A stretch of DNA of 64,000 bases from Neisseria perflava (GCF_002863305.2 NZ_CP136962.1:2170001-2234000), one strand, 5' to 3'; numbered from the stretch's first letter, positions 13,035-22,834 are shown. Translations and numbers: made by a program. The notes: generated by a model from the sequence alone, not told the origin.

Positions 13035-13298
13035 ATGAAGGGTATTATTAGATTGGGTGATTCTACTACGCATGGTGGTATGGTCATTCAAGCATCTTCC
13101 CAAATGACTATTGAAGGAAAACCTGCGGCACTAGTTGGCGATTTGGTTAGTTGCCCTATAACCGGTCATGGCGACAATCCGATTATTGAAGGCAGTCAGT
13201 ATATGATGTTTGAAGGTAAAGCAGTTGCTGTTGATGGTTGCAAGACTGCATGCGGATGTGCTTTGATTAGTAGTTTGCCCAGTGTTGGGAGTGATTAA
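13035..13298 (+). CDS. PAAR-domain T6SS spike-tip protein
   Basis: PAAR proteins form the sharp tip on the VgrG trimer and carry effectors. This 87-residue protein is a bare PAAR domain with no C-terminal toxin extension. It begins IIRLGDSTTHGGMVIQAS, contains ALVGDLVSCPITGHG and ends with the C-x4-C-x-C run GCKTACGC that can bind metal. An AAGGA ribosome site lies 7 nt before the ATG. It is in the AT-rich block with the unidentified two-TM protein and converges on tssC across a shared terminator. It is separated from vgrG by about 9.5 kb. Confidence 0.93.
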   Translation: MKGIIRLGDSTTHGGMVIQASSQMTIEGKPAALVGDLVSCPITGHGDNPIIEGSQYMMFEGKAVAVDGCKTACGCALISSLPSVGSD

Positions 13299-13335
13299 AA
13301 AAATCCTCTTTCCTTTTTGGAAAGAGGATTTTTCA
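13299..13335. terminator. Bidirectional terminator between PAAR gene and tssC
   Basis: A perfect 13-bp stem AAATCCTCTTTCC / GGAAAGAGGATTT with a T5 loop. It gives a T-run in both directions between convergent genes. Confidence 0.92.
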
Positions 13336-13350
13336 AGTTTACCTAATTGC

Positions 13351-14886
13351 TTATTTCTTTTCTTTAGGCATTTGAGATACCAATGACAAGTTGACATCCA
13401 GGCCTTCGATTTGGAAGTGCGGGCGGGCAAACAGGCGGACTTTGAAGAAACCCGGGTTGTCCTCGATATCTTCCACCAATACTTTTGCCTCTCTTAACGG
13501 ATGTGTTGCCTGCAGCTCGTCGCTCGGGTCGGTCATTTCCGTTACCAGGGTATTGATCCAATTATTCAGTTCCAATTCAAGCATGCGACGGTCTTTGGTG
13601 GTACCGATGTTTTCACGCTGGATCAGTTTGAGGTAGTGCGCCAGGCGGGAGAGCAGGAAGACGTAAGGCAAACGGGCGTTGATGCGGCTGTTTGCGGTTG
13701 CTTCCTTGGTCTCATACAACGCGGGTTTCTGAGTCGAGTTGGCGGAGAAGAAGCAGGCGTAATCGCGGTTTTTATAGAAAGACAGCGGAACAAAGCCCAA
13801 GTTGGCAAATTCGAATTCGCGGGTTTCCGGGATCAGGACTTCTGTCGGGATTTTCATTTGATTGCCGGTACCCAGGTCGTACATGTGAATAGGCAAATCT
13901 TCAATCAAGCCGCCGGCCTGTGGGCCGCGAATTTGGACGCACCAACCGTTATTGATGAAGCTGCGCACCATATTGGCGGCAAAGGCAAATGATGCATTTG
14001 CCCACAAATAGCGGTTATGCTCCGTACCTTTTACCTGTTCTTCGTAATTGAAGCTGCGGACAGGCACGGTGTCGCTGCCGTACGGCAGACGGGCAAGGAA
14101 GCGAGGAAGGGTCAAGCCGATATAGCGTGCATCGTCTGTTTCGCGGAAGCTTTTCCATTTGATGTATTCGGCACGGTCCATATAGTTGGCCAAGTCTTGG
14201 ATGGCGGCCACTTCCTCCATGCTTTCTTTGCCGAAGAAAGAAGCGCCGACCGAGCCGATAAATGGCATGTGTGCAGAAGCGGAAACACGCGAGATATTGC
14301 GCAGCAAAGCCATATCTTGAGGGCTGCGGTCAAATTCGTAGTTTGAAATCACGGCGCCGATAGGTTCGCCGCCCGGGGTGTCGTATTCGTTGCTGTAAGT
14401 GTGGCGGTACAGTCCGCTTTGCACGATTTCAGGCGCATCTTCAAAGTCTTGAATCAAATCTTCTTTGGAAACATCAAGAATTTCAATTTTGACATTGTGA
14501 CGGAAGTCGGTTCGGTCGACCAAGAATTTCAAACCGCGCCATGCGGATTCGATTTTTTGAAATTCTTCGTTATGGAGGATTTCATCCAGTTGACGGCTGA
14601 GTTGTTCATCGATACGGGCAATGTGGTAATCGAGCAGGCTTTTGTCCAGGCGCTCCACTTTTTGGGAAGAGTCTTGGATCATTTTCATGAAGACGCTGAC
14701 GGCTGCGGCAATACGCTCGTCGGCAGAGGCTTCCGACATTTTCTCGGCACTTTGGAATTGCTCGATATCGATGACGGAGTCAACGGCATTCAGATTGATT
14801 TTTTTACACAGATCTTCATAAACACTGTTTGTGTTTTCTTGTTCGATAACTGTAGTTTGGGCTTGGGCCTTTTGGCTTTTTTGCAT
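13351..14886 (-). CDS. tssC: T6SS contractile sheath large subunit TssC (VipB)
   Basis: This 511-residue protein polymerises with TssB into the cytoplasmic sheath whose contraction fires the Hcp-VgrG needle. Family blocks are clear: ESAWRGLKFLVDR near residue 113, YDTPGGEPIGAVISNYEF, LPRFLARLPYG, LWANASFAFA, NNGWCVQIRGPQAGG, and the C-terminal VKVRLFARPHFQIEGLDVNLSLVS-type end (here FFKVRLFARPHFQIEG). It lies downstream of tssB with a single DUS in the 38-nt gap at about 14909. The two sheath genes point leftward, opposite to the rest of the apparatus genes. Confidence 0.98.
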   Translation of the reverse strand: MQKSQKAQAQTTVIEQENTNSVYEDLCKKINLNAVDSVIDIEQFQSAEKMSEASADERIAAAVSVFMKMIQDSSQKVERLDKSLLDYHIARIDEQLSRQLDEILHNEEFQKIESAWRGLKFLVDRTDFRHNVKIEILDVSKEDLIQDFEDAPEIVQSGLYRHTYSNEYDTPGGEPIGAVISNYEFDRSPQDMALLRNISRVSASAHMPFIGSVGASFFGKESMEEVAAIQDLANYMDRAEYIKWKSFRETDDARYIGLTLPRFLARLPYGSDTVPVRSFNYEEQVKGTEHNRYLWANASFAFAANMVRSFINNGWCVQIRGPQAGGLIEDLPIHMYDLGTGNQMKIPTEVLIPETREFEFANLGFVPLSFYKNRDYACFFSANSTQKPALYETKEATANSRINARLPYVFLLSRLAHYLKLIQRENIGTTKDRRMLELELNNWINTLVTEMTDPSDELQATHPLREAKVLVEDIEDNPGFFKVRLFARPHFQIEGLDVNLSLVSQMPKEKK

Positions 14887-14924
14887 ATTTGAATCCTTAC
14901 GGGTATTTCAGACGGCCTTTGATG

Positions 14925-15425
14925 TTACTTATTATTGATAGGTGCGATTTTTTCAAGACGGTCGCGCAGTTCGGCAGACAGGTTTTCGTCACGCAGAATG
15001 GCTTCCAATTCGCGACGGAAAGCAGAGTCGTCCAATAAGTTGGATTTCAAATCGCGAAGCAGGTTGCGCATAGCTAGCAAGGCACGCAATTCCGGCACAT
15101 TCTGGGCAATTTGCTCCGGATGGAAGTCGCGCATGGATTTGAAATCCAAATTCACATTCATCTCGCCGCCGGCAGGAGAGAGTGTGTTTTTGACGGTCAG
15201 ATTGGCTTTAGGATTGAAATCGGATAATACTGAATCAAAGTTGTTTTTGTTAATATTGACTTTTTCTTTTTCGGCAAGATCGCGTTTATCTTGGCCGTTG
15301 CTGTAATCGCCGGTTACTAAAAGCTTAAGCGGCAACTCAACCTTTTTTTGTGCGCCGCCGGTATGCAAGTCCAATTTAATATTGATACGGGAAGGCGGAA
15401 CTTCGTTTTGAAAACTTTTGCTCAC
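14925..15425 (-). CDS. tssB: T6SS contractile sheath small subunit TssB (VipA)
   Basis: The partner of TssC in the sheath. It has 166 residues with the family signatures VPPSRINIKLDLHTGGA, ELPLKLLVTGDY, and DFHPEQIAQNVPELRALLAMRNLL. The start is a GTG at 15425 with AAGGA about 11 nt upstream. The gene is divergent from tssK. The 160-nt region between them holds a TGACA/TGTCA inverted repeat that might be an operator. Confidence 0.97.
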   Translation of the reverse strand: MSKSFQNEVPPSRINIKLDLHTGGAQKKVELPLKLLVTGDYSNGQDKRDLAEKEKVNINKNNFDSVLSDFNPKANLTVKNTLSPAGGEMNVNLDFKSMRDFHPEQIAQNVPELRALLAMRNLLRDLKSNLLDDSAFRRELEAILRDENLSAELRDRLEKIAPINNK

Positions 15426-15456
15426 GATGAAATTTATCCTTTTTTGATAGATTAAG

Positions 15457-15470
15457 TGACACTTATGTCA
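15457..15470. promoter_or_regulatory. Possible operator between tssB and tssK
   Basis: TGACA-CTTA-TGTCA is a 5-bp perfect inverted repeat in the divergent tssB/tssK promoter region. Placement suggests a regulator site that could affect both transcripts, but no regulator is identified. Confidence 0.35.
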
Positions 15471-15584
15471 TTTTTTCAAATAAAATGCAAGGTATGGGGT
15501 CAGGAAATATCCTGATTGGTTAGTATAAATGTTAGACAGATAGCTTGTCTATTGTATTCAAATTTACCGGAAAAAGGTTTTTCA

Positions 15585-16931
15585 GTGAAATTTCACAAGC
15601 CGTTATGGGAAGAGGGGGTACTCCTATCGCCTCAACATTTTCAACAACAAGACAAATTCAATAATCATATGCATGCCCTGTTAATGAGAATGATGGGGGA
15701 TTTTAGATGGGGCTGTTTTCAATGTGAATTTGACCGTCAGGCATTAGAAGTTGGAAAAATCAAATTAGATACACTTCAAGCATGCTTGCCGGATGGCACC
15801 TTAATTGATTTGCAGGCCGGCGGACGCCACGTCAATGTGCGTAATATTGAAGGCCTGTCTTTACAGCAACGAAATGTTGTATTGTTGGCACTGCCAGTCT
15901 ATCAGGCACATGTTTCAAACTTGGTAGATGAGGATGAAACCAAAGATACGCCCAAGCGCTTTGTTAAGAGCTTTGAGAAGGTGGAGGATATTTTCTCTAC
16001 CGAAGAAACAGAGTTTGCGGTGGAAGGGTTGAATCTCACCATTCGTTTCGATTTTGAACAAAATGACGACTATATTACCTGTCCTATCGGTGCAATAGAG
16101 AAAGATGAGACGGGCGCTTTCGTTTGGGCTAAAAACTATATCCCGCCATTGTTATCCATAACAGGATCGGAAACTTTATTCTCTTGTCTTAACCGCATCA
16201 CATTGATGGTATTATCCCGTATAGAGAATTTGTCTGCCCGCCGCCGCTCTCGGAGCGAAAGTGTCGTTGATTTTTCAGTTTCCGATTCGATGCTGTTTTG
16301 GTTTCTGCATGGCTTAAATACCATTTATCCGGAATTGAAGCACCTGAATGACTACCCGCAGAAGCATCCGGAAGAGTTTTATAAACTTTTGGTACGCCTG
16401 CTGGGTATGCTGTATACCTTTAGAGCCAACGAGTCCGTTAAAGAAATAGACTCATATGATCACTTTGATTTGTTTGGAACATTCAACCGTTTGGAACAAA
16501 AAATCCGTGATTTGCTGGATGAGGTTATTCCTTCCCCTGTTATCGAATTGTCACTGGAGCATCTGAAATCGACGCATTGGCGCGCCCAGATATTTGATGA
16601 CCGAATCAATGCTGATGCAGAGTTTTATCTTTCCGCCCATTCCGACTCCGTCGACTTCTTGGAATTGCAAAAACAGCTGCCTTTGGTCAGCAAAATCGGT
16701 GCACCCGATGATGTGGAGCGTGTAATTAATACGGCAGTGGTCGGCGTACCTTTACATCACCTTCATCAGACTCCGCCGGGCCTGCCTTTTAGAATGGACA
16801 ATGTGTATTTTAGGTTGGATAAACGGCATGTCGCGTTTGATAGGATGATGCAGTCCCAAGTATGCAGCATTTATGTTCCGGCCTCTATTTCTGATTTACA
16901 TTTAAGCCTATTTGCAGTAGTGAGTATTTAA
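15585..16931 (+). CDS. tssK: T6SS baseplate protein TssK
   Basis: TssK links the baseplate to the TssJLM membrane complex. The protein opens with the diagnostic KFHKPLWEEGVLLSPQHFQQQ block. The middle has CPIGAIEKDETGAFVWAK and the C-terminal part VVGVPLHHLHQTPPGLPFR, giving 448 residues as usual. GTG at 15585 was chosen because homologues begin at this MKFHKPLW position and AAAAAGG lies 7 nt upstream. A TTG 69 nt earlier would add an unsupported leader. tssL begins 1 nt after the stop, so translation is probably coupled. Confidence 0.96.
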   Translation: MKFHKPLWEEGVLLSPQHFQQQDKFNNHMHALLMRMMGDFRWGCFQCEFDRQALEVGKIKLDTLQACLPDGTLIDLQAGGRHVNVRNIEGLSLQQRNVVLLALPVYQAHVSNLVDEDETKDTPKRFVKSFEKVEDIFSTEETEFAVEGLNLTIRFDFEQNDDYITCPIGAIEKDETGAFVWAKNYIPPLLSITGSETLFSCLNRITLMVLSRIENLSARRRSRSESVVDFSVSDSMLFWFLHGLNTIYPELKHLNDYPQKHPEEFYKLLVRLLGMLYTFRANESVKEIDSYDHFDLFGTFNRLEQKIRDLLDEVIPSPVIELSLEHLKSTHWRAQIFDDRINADAEFYLSAHSDSVDFLELQKQLPLVSKIGAPDDVERVINTAVVGVPLHHLHQTPPGLPFRMDNVYFRLDKRHVAFDRMMQSQVCSIYVPASISDLHLSLFAVVSI

Positions 16932-16932
16932 T

Positions 16933-17595
16933 ATGAATAACCAACCCTTGATTAGAACCGTTTTGAGAGATACTGCTTTGGCGGTATCCGCATTATCTGC
17001 CGGCTTTACACCTGACCATTCCGAATCATGGTATGCTCATTGCAAAAATCTGATTCAAGATTTAAAGGCAAAATTAGCCGAGCTTGGATGGAAAGAAGCG
17101 GATATTGAAGAAGTTTCATATGCACAATGCGCCCTTTTGGATGAAGTTGCACTGCGCACGCTGAAAGGTAACGACAGGGAAGTATGGGAAAGAAACCCTA
17201 TGCAGGTTTGTTTTTTCCAATCATATAATGCAGGGGATATCCTGTGTGACCGAATCGAATCTTTGTGTAAAAACCACAAGGATGCCAGCCCCTTGGTGGC
17301 GGAAACCTATCTGAGTGTGATTAATTTGGGGTTCAGGGGCCGATATGTTTTGGATGAAGATGCATTGCACACCGCACAGGAACAGTTGAAAAAAATCACA
17401 CCTGCCTTCCCAAGCAATGCCGTATCGGAAGACGGTAAGTTGTTTTATATAGATCAAAAGGGAACGCCGCTGAAAAAAGCATTCAGCCTCCGTCCTGCCT
17501 GGCTGCTTGTGGGAAGCATTGTTGTAGCGGCGGTTGCATACTTTGCATTTAGATATTATCTAGATGGTTTGGTTGAACAAATACAAGCATTGTAA
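16933..17595 (+). CDS. tssL: T6SS membrane-complex protein TssL (DotU/IcmH-like)
   Basis: An inner-membrane protein of the TssJLM trans-envelope complex. The 220 residues show the cytoplasmic hook domain with AQCALLDEVALRT near residue 60 and INLGFRGRY near 130. A single C-terminal TM helix follows (about 188-210, LRPAWLLVGSIVVAAVAYFA), i.e. a C-tail anchor. There is no peptidoglycan-binding domain in this protein; that role is taken by the next gene. It follows tssK by 1 nt and precedes the tagL-like gene by 17 nt. Confidence 0.95.
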   Translation: MNNQPLIRTVLRDTALAVSALSAGFTPDHSESWYAHCKNLIQDLKAKLAELGWKEADIEEVSYAQCALLDEVALRTLKGNDREVWERNPMQVCFFQSYNAGDILCDRIESLCKNHKDASPLVAETYLSVINLGFRGRYVLDEDALHTAQEQLKKITPAFPSNAVSEDGKLFYIDQKGTPLKKAFSLRPAWLLVGSIVVAAVAYFAFRYYLDGLVEQIQAL

Positions 17596-17612
17596 TTTCA
17601 AGTGTTTATATA

Positions 17613-19241
17613 ATGACTTATCGGAAAATTTCGGTTCTGGCGACCCTGGCTGTTTTTGAGCTCGTTTTACTGTATGTGTTCGCAGTATATTGGCAGGCAG
17701 GTTGGATAATCAAAGGCTGTGCTTGGGCATTGTCCGTTGGGGTGGCCTTTTATTATTGGCGTTTTTATCTAAAGAAAAAACGCGAACAAATCAATACGGA
17801 TTTTTGGAAGAAAATCACAGAAGAATTGGATTCCAACGGAGATTTGGGTTGCTATACCATTCGTCTGCATGACTCTTCTGTGCCGAGAAAGTTGGTAGAG
17901 AGGGTAAATGAAACCGTCTATATCAATATGTCGGGTTCGGAAAATCTGCATCCGGTCGTTTCCAATTTGCTTGAAAATACAGCCCATAAGTATGTTTCTG
18001 TGAGTCTGGAGCTGTGGCTTTCCCCGGCGGAAAATACCGATATTGCGACCACTTTGCGCACATGGTTGCGTAATATACTTTTTCTGCAGAAGAGCACAGG
18101 TTTGACTATCCCGGTGCACTGGTTGATTCAAACGCCGGTGTCTTTTTTGTTTGATAGAAAAAACAGTCATTCCGTTTTTTCTATCATCAATAAGAAAGAA
18201 CACAACCGTCTGCAGATAAACGAATTCTTAAAGAACCTGAAAAACGCCCTGTCCCTTAAATTTCTGCATGACAGCAATGCCCAGTATAGCCATCAATATG
18301 TTTATCTGATGGAGGCGCTGAATTTTTTAGAAGAAAAATTCTTAAAAAATACAGATAGCGGATGGGAGTATGTGGACATATGCAGTTTAAGCCTTGCCGA
18401 TTGTGGAAATTTTCAAAATACATCTGAATGGGCAGCTTATCTGGTAAAAAATACAGATGGTCTTATTCCGACGGCAAAAAGCGTTCAACATGGTTCGGTA
18501 AGATACATCCTATCCGAATATCTGGATAAATATGCCGTTTATCATAGAAATCATATTTCAGATATGATTTTTAAGGTATTATTCATTGGTGTTGCCGGTT
18601 TTTTTCTGGCCGCGTCGTTTTCAACTGTCAATAACAGCCGTTTGTTGGAACAAATCGGCACGCATATAGCGGACTTCCGTATGGAAACGGATAAAGCCGA
18701 ACAGGCTAAAAAAATAGGGCTGTTGAAGCAGGACTTGAAATTGCTTGAAGGATACCGTGATTACGGTGTTCCTGCATATTTGGGCTTGGGACTGTATCGT
18801 GCGCAGGCCTATATCCCCAAATTAAAAGCCTTAATCCCTGCCGAAGTTCCTAAAGCGCCCGGGCCTGTCAAAAAGCCGGAGCCGGTGGTTCTTACCCTGG
18901 ATAGTTTGGCACTCTTTGAAACCGGCCAGTTTGAATTAAAAAATAATGCCAATAAAGCATTGATTGGCGTATTGAAGGCAATCGAATCACATCCTGATAC
19001 CCGCATTTTAGTTGAAGGCCATACCGATAATGTCGGAAATCCTGTTTCCAATCAGCAGTTGTCAGAAAAACGGGCCCAATCCGTCAAAGACTGGTTGGTG
19101 ATTTCTTCTAATGTTCCGGAGGGTCGGTTTGAGGTCAAAGGTTTGGGTGATACCAAACCGATTGCAGACAATCAGACAGAAGACGGTAAGGCCAAGAACC
19201 GCAGGGTTGAGATTATCCTTATTCCCTCGGCAACACAGTAA
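17613..19241 (+). CDS. tagL: TagL-like protein with OmpA peptidoglycan-binding domain
   Basis: This 542-residue protein has three predicted TM helices (about residues 7-27, 32-50 and 325-345), leaving the C-terminus in the periplasm. There it carries an OmpA-like domain: TLDSLALFETGQFELKNNA, ILVEGHTDNVGNPVSNQQLS, and AKNRRVEIILIP. Three TM helices plus an OmpA domain is the architecture of TagL in the enteroaggregative E. coli Sci-1 T6SS. TagL binds TssL and anchors the complex to the cell wall. The position directly after tssL and before hcp is also the Sci-1 order. The symbol is by analogy. Confidence 0.85.
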   Translation: MTYRKISVLATLAVFELVLLYVFAVYWQAGWIIKGCAWALSVGVAFYYWRFYLKKKREQINTDFWKKITEELDSNGDLGCYTIRLHDSSVPRKLVERVNETVYINMSGSENLHPVVSNLLENTAHKYVSVSLELWLSPAENTDIATTLRTWLRNILFLQKSTGLTIPVHWLIQTPVSFLFDRKNSHSVFSIINKKEHNRLQINEFLKNLKNALSLKFLHDSNAQYSHQYVYLMEALNFLEEKFLKNTDSGWEYVDICSLSLADCGNFQNTSEWAAYLVKNTDGLIPTAKSVQHGSVRYILSEYLDKYAVYHRNHISDMIFKVLFIGVAGFFLAASFSTVNNSRLLEQIGTHIADFRMETDKAEQAKKIGLLKQDLKLLEGYRDYGVPAYLGLGLYRAQAYIPKLKALIPAEVPKAPGPVKKPEPVVLTLDSLALFETGQFELKNNANKALIGVLKAIESHPDTRILVEGHTDNVGNPVSNQQLSEKRAQSVKDWLVISSNVPEGRFEVKGLGDTKPIADNQTEDGKAKNRRVEIILIPSATQ

Positions 19242-19311
19242 TTCAATGCAGCACAAGTTGCTTTAAGCCTTAAAACTTAAAGCGTTTTTAATAAAACTAA
19301 GGAGTAAAAAT

Positions 19312-19800
19312 ATGGCAATTCCTGCTTATATGTGGCTGAAAGACGATGGCGGTTCCGCTATTAAAGGTTCCGTTGACGTTAACGGCCGTGAAGACAGTGT
19401 TGAGATCGTTGAGTTCCAACACAATGTCCGCATTCCTACAGATGCCAATACCGGCAAACTGACAGGTACCCGCGTTCATGAACCTATCGTATTGTACAAA
19501 GAATACGATGCGTCTTCTCCATACTTGTACAAAGCCGTAACCACTGGCCAAACTTTAAAAGAAGTAGAAATCAAGTGGTATCAAATTGATGCATCCGGTC
19601 AAGAGAAAGAGTACTTCAATACCAAACTGGACAACGTTAAAGTTGTCGCAGTAGGTCCTGTAATGCACAACATCAAAGACCCTGCACGCGAGCGTTACAA
19701 CCACTTGGAACGCGTTGAATTGCGCTACGAAAAAATCACTTGGACTTATAAAGACGGCAACATCATTCATTCCGACAGCTGGAACGAAAGCCGCGCTTAA
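19312..19800 (+). CDS. hcp: T6SS inner-tube protein Hcp (TssD)
   Basis: Hcp hexamers stack into the tube expelled by the T6SS. The 162 residues begin MAIPAYMWLKDDGG and include GSVDVNGREDSVEIVEFQH and HEPIVLYKEYDASSPYLYKA. They end with RVELRYEKITWTYKDGNII, all standard for Hcp1-type proteins. The Shine-Dalgarno AAGGAG before the ATG is excellent, consistent with high expression. A hairpin with a T-run follows 10 nt after the stop and probably lets hcp be expressed more than clpV. Confidence 0.97.
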   Translation: MAIPAYMWLKDDGGSAIKGSVDVNGREDSVEIVEFQHNVRIPTDANTGKLTGTRVHEPIVLYKEYDASSPYLYKAVTTGQTLKEVEIKWYQIDASGQEKEYFNTKLDNVKVVAVGPVMHNIKDPARERYNHLERVELRYEKITWTYKDGNIIHSDSWNESRA

Positions 19801-19810
19801 TCATCCACAT

Positions 19811-19842
19811 AAAGTGCTGCCTGATAAAGGTAGCACTTTTTT
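19811..19842 (+). terminator. Terminator/attenuator between hcp and clpV
   Basis: An 11-bp stem AAGTGCTGCCT / AGGTAGCACTT with one mismatch and a GATAA loop is followed by T6. It lies inside the otherwise co-directional T6SS run. Confidence 0.85.
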
Positions 19843-19871
19843 ATAACACATTTTTACATCAGGGATATCAA

Positions 19872-22691
19872 ATGTCTGCACATGATCAAGCCTTATTATT
19901 ACGTCGTCTGAATACGCATTGCCAACAGGCAATGGAAGCCGCCGCCGGTTTATGTCAAACACGGGGTCATGCCGAAATTACGGTTGACCATTTGTTTATC
20001 AAACTATTGGAATTAGGGGATGGCGATGTCGGCGCCTTATTGAGACGTTACGAAATTGATTCGGAAAACATCTGGAACCCTTTGCTGGACACGATGGATA
20101 AACTGCCGCGCAATGTCCGCGGTAATCCTTCACTGTCCAAATCACTGGTCAGCCTATTGTCAGACGCATGGCTGCTGGCAAGTGACGAAGGCGCATCGGA
20201 AATCCGTTCCGCTTATCTGTATCAGGCATTGTTGAAATCCCCTTACCGTCTGATGACGCAGGATGCATGGCCGCTGTTGAGTCTGACGGAAACCCAAATA
20301 GGCCGTCTGAAAACATGGTTGGATGAAGTCTCAATCGAAGGCACCAACAATACGTTTGCCCAAACTTCTGCCGAAGAAGGCCAGGAAGGCACTCAGGCTG
20401 AATCCAAACCACAACCGGTTAAAGCAACCGGACAAAACGATGCATTGGCGCGCTTTACCGTCAACCTGACTGAAAAAGCAGCCCAAGGCGGCATCGACCC
20501 CGTATTTGGCCGCGAAACAGAAATCCGCCAAATGATGGATATTTTATCGCGCCGCCGTAAAAACAATCCGATTTTGGTCGGCGAGCCGGGCGTCGGTAAA
20601 ACCGCACTGGTAGAGGGCCTAGCCTTGAAAATCGCCTCAGGCGAAGTGCCTAAAATATTAGAAAACACACAGGTATTGGTCCTGGATTTAGGCCTGCTGC
20701 AGGCAGGTGCGGGCGTTAAAGGCGAATTCGAACAACGCCTGCGTAACGTAATTGAAGCCGTTCAAAATTCCGAAGAACCCATCTTATTGTTCATTGACGA
20801 AGCGCATACCTTAATCGGCGCCGGCAACAGCGCCGGTGGCGCAGATGCCGCCAACCTCTTAAAACCGGCCTTGGCACGAGGCGAATTGCGCACCATTGCC
20901 GCCACAACCTGGAGCGAATACAAACAATATTTTGAAAAAGATGCCGCATTGGAGCGCCGTTTCCAAATGGTCAAAGTAGAAGAGCCCGATGACGAATCCG
21001 CCTTCACCATGCTGCGCGGCTTGAAACAGCGTTATGCCGCCTACCATAAAGTCCATATTCAGGATTCCGCAGTCATCGCAGCCGTGCAACTCTCCAGAAA
21101 ATACATTACCGGCCGCCAACTGCCCGACAAAGCCGTAGACTTGTTGGATACGGCCGCCGCCCGCGTCCGCATGAGCTTGGATACCGTTCCCCATATCTTC
21201 GGCTTGATGGAGGCACAGGCCTCCTCGCTGCAACGGGAATTGGAAGCATTGGATGCCGACAAACAACTGGGCCGTCTGAACGCATCGCAAGAAGAAAACA
21301 TCCGACAAGTCGAGCAGGAAATTGCCCAACTGAACGAACAGCGCGAAGAAATGAACCGCCGCTATCAGGAAGAAAAACAATTGGCGGACGAAATACAATC
21401 CTTAATGGAAGCCGCCAAAAATACAGAATTGACTTCCGAAGAGCGGGAAGCCGCACAACAAAGCCTGACCGAGAAACAGCAACAGCTGGATGCCGTCGTC
21501 ACAGGCAAACCGCTGATTTTTACCAGCGTCGATGAAACCGTGATTGCCGACATTATCGCCGACTGGACAGGCGTGCCCGCAGGCAGCGTACTCAAAGACG
21601 AACTGGCCAACCTGCTGCAGCTCGAAAGCCTGCTTGAGCAACGCGTAGTCGGACAAAGCGAAGCCATCCATGCGATTGCGCAAAGTTTAAGGGCTGCCAA
21701 AGCCGGCCTGAAAACCAACGACTCCCCGTTGGGCGTATTCCTGTTGAGCGGCCCATCCGGTGTCGGCAAAACAGAAACCGCCCTGGCATTGGCAGACGCA
21801 CTCTTTGGCGGCGAAAAATCACTGATTACCATCAACCTGTCCGAATACCGCGAGGCACACACCGTTTCCCAACTTAAAGGCTCGCCTCCGGGTTATGTCG
21901 GCTACGGTGAAGGCGGTGTATTGACCGAAGCCGTACGTCAAAAACCATACAGCGTCGTATTGCTGGACGAAGTCGAAAAAGCCCATAAAGACATCCTCAA
22001 CCTCTTCTACCAAGTCTTCGACAAAGGCATGATGCGTGACGGCGAAGGCCGGGAAATCGACTTCAAAAACACCGTTATCCTGATGACTTCGAACTTGGGC
22101 GCAAACGAACTGACCCAGTTGCTGAAACCGCAAGAGCCAGAAGAGGCAGAAGAAGCCGCAACAGAAGAAAACCAAGAAGCAAACGGACAAGAACAGATCG
22201 CCGATACCGAAGTAGAACTTTCTGCACAAATGCCGGAAACCCCGTCTGAGCACACTGAAGTTTCAGACAGCCCTGCCGAAGCCGAAGAAGCACCAGAATA
22301 CAGCTTGGAAGAACTGGTGGAAGCCATCCGTCCGATACTGACAGACCACTTCCAAGCCGCATTGTTGGCGCGTATGCAGGTCGTTCCTTACCGTCCGTTG
22401 GAAAAAGAAGCATTGGCCCAAATCGTCAGATTGAAGTTGGATAAAATTGCAGACCGGCTGTATGAAGCCCATCAAACACGTCTCAGTTACAGTGAGGACT
22501 TTGCAGCGCTGCTGGCCGATTCCTGTACGACCGGCGACAGCGGTGCGCGCAACATCGACCACCTGCTGAACCGTCAGGTGATGCCGGCGATAGCCCAAAG
22601 TTTTTTACAATGGCAGCAGACGGCGGGTCATATGCCGGAGCGAGCGAGCTTGGAAGTTGGGGAAGAGGGCATAGACGTTTTGTTTGAATAA
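19872..22691 (+). CDS. clpV: T6SS sheath-disassembly AAA+ ATPase ClpV (TssH)
   Basis: This ATPase recycles contracted TssBC sheaths. The 939 residues comprise a Clp N-terminal domain and a first AAA+ module with Walker A GEPGVGKT near residue 237 and Walker [16 protein letters not shown] coiled-coil M domain ([20 protein letters not shown]) follows. The second AAA+ module has GPSGVGKTE near 627 and [11 protein letters not shown] near 697. An acidic Glu/Ala-rich insert of roughly 57 residues (about 752-808) interrupts the C-terminal module before the conserved [19 protein letters not shown]. This explains a length above the usual 870-900. DUS copies at about 20302 and 21270 are within the frame. 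Confidence 0.97.
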   Translation: MSAHDQALLLRRLNTHCQQAMEAAAGLCQTRGHAEITVDHLFIKLLELGDGDVGALLRRYEIDSENIWNPLLDTMDKLPRNVRGNPSLSKSLVSLLSDAWLLASDEGASEIRSAYLYQALLKSPYRLMTQDAWPLLSLTETQIGRLKTWLDEVSIEGTNNTFAQTSAEEGQEGTQAESKPQPVKATGQNDALARFTVNLTEKAAQGGIDPVFGRETEIRQMMDILSRRRKNNPILVGEPGVGKTALVEGLALKIASGEVPKILENTQVLVLDLGLLQAGAGVKGEFEQRLRNVIEAVQNSEEPILLFIDEAHTLIGAGNSAGGADAANLLKPALARGELRTIAATTWSEYKQYFEKDAALERRFQMVKVEEPDDESAFTMLRGLKQRYAAYHKVHIQDSAVIAAVQLSRKYITGRQLPDKAVDLLDTAAARVRMSLDTVPHIFGLMEAQASSLQRELEALDADKQLGRLNASQEENIRQVEQEIAQLNEQREEMNRRYQEEKQLADEIQSLMEAAKNTELTSEEREAAQQSLTEKQQQLDAVVTGKPLIFTSVDETVIADIIADWTGVPAGSVLKDELANLLQLESLLEQRVVGQSEAIHAIAQSLRAAKAGLKTNDSPLGVFLLSGPSGVGKTETALALADALFGGEKSLITINLSEYREAHTVSQLKGSPPGYVGYGEGGVLTEAVRQKPYSVVLLDEVEKAHKDILNLFYQVFDKGMMRDGEGREIDFKNTVILMTSNLGANELTQLLKPQEPEEAEEAATEENQEANGQEQIADTEVELSAQMPETPSEHTEVSDSPAEAEEAPEYSLEELVEAIRPILTDHFQAALLARMQVVPYRPLEKEALAQIVRLKLDKIADRLYEAHQTRLSYSEDFAALLADSCTTGDSGARNIDHLLNRQVMPAIAQSFLQWQQTAGHMPERASLEVGEEGIDVLFE

Positions 22692-22699
22692 GGCGGATT

Positions 22700-22754
22700 A
22701 AAGGCCGTTTGGAGGGGAGCCGATGGGTCGGGTGCCTTTCAGACGGCCTTTTTT
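22700..22754 (+). terminator. Imperfect DUS hairpin after clpV
   Basis: A degenerate left arm AAAGGCCGTTTGG pairs with TTTCAGACGGCCTTTTTT on the right. The T-run suggests termination after clpV, so vgrG probably has its own promoter. Confidence 0.65.
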
Positions 22755-22834
22755 CCATTTATCCCATTCGCTTTACCATCAGCATAATCCAAGTTAATAT
22801 ATCAAATTCATTGTCATTCTAAAATTGTCTCGTC

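Noticed and set aside
13501..14892. Plus-strand frames of 163 and 109 codons
   Set aside because: Antisense shadows of tssC.
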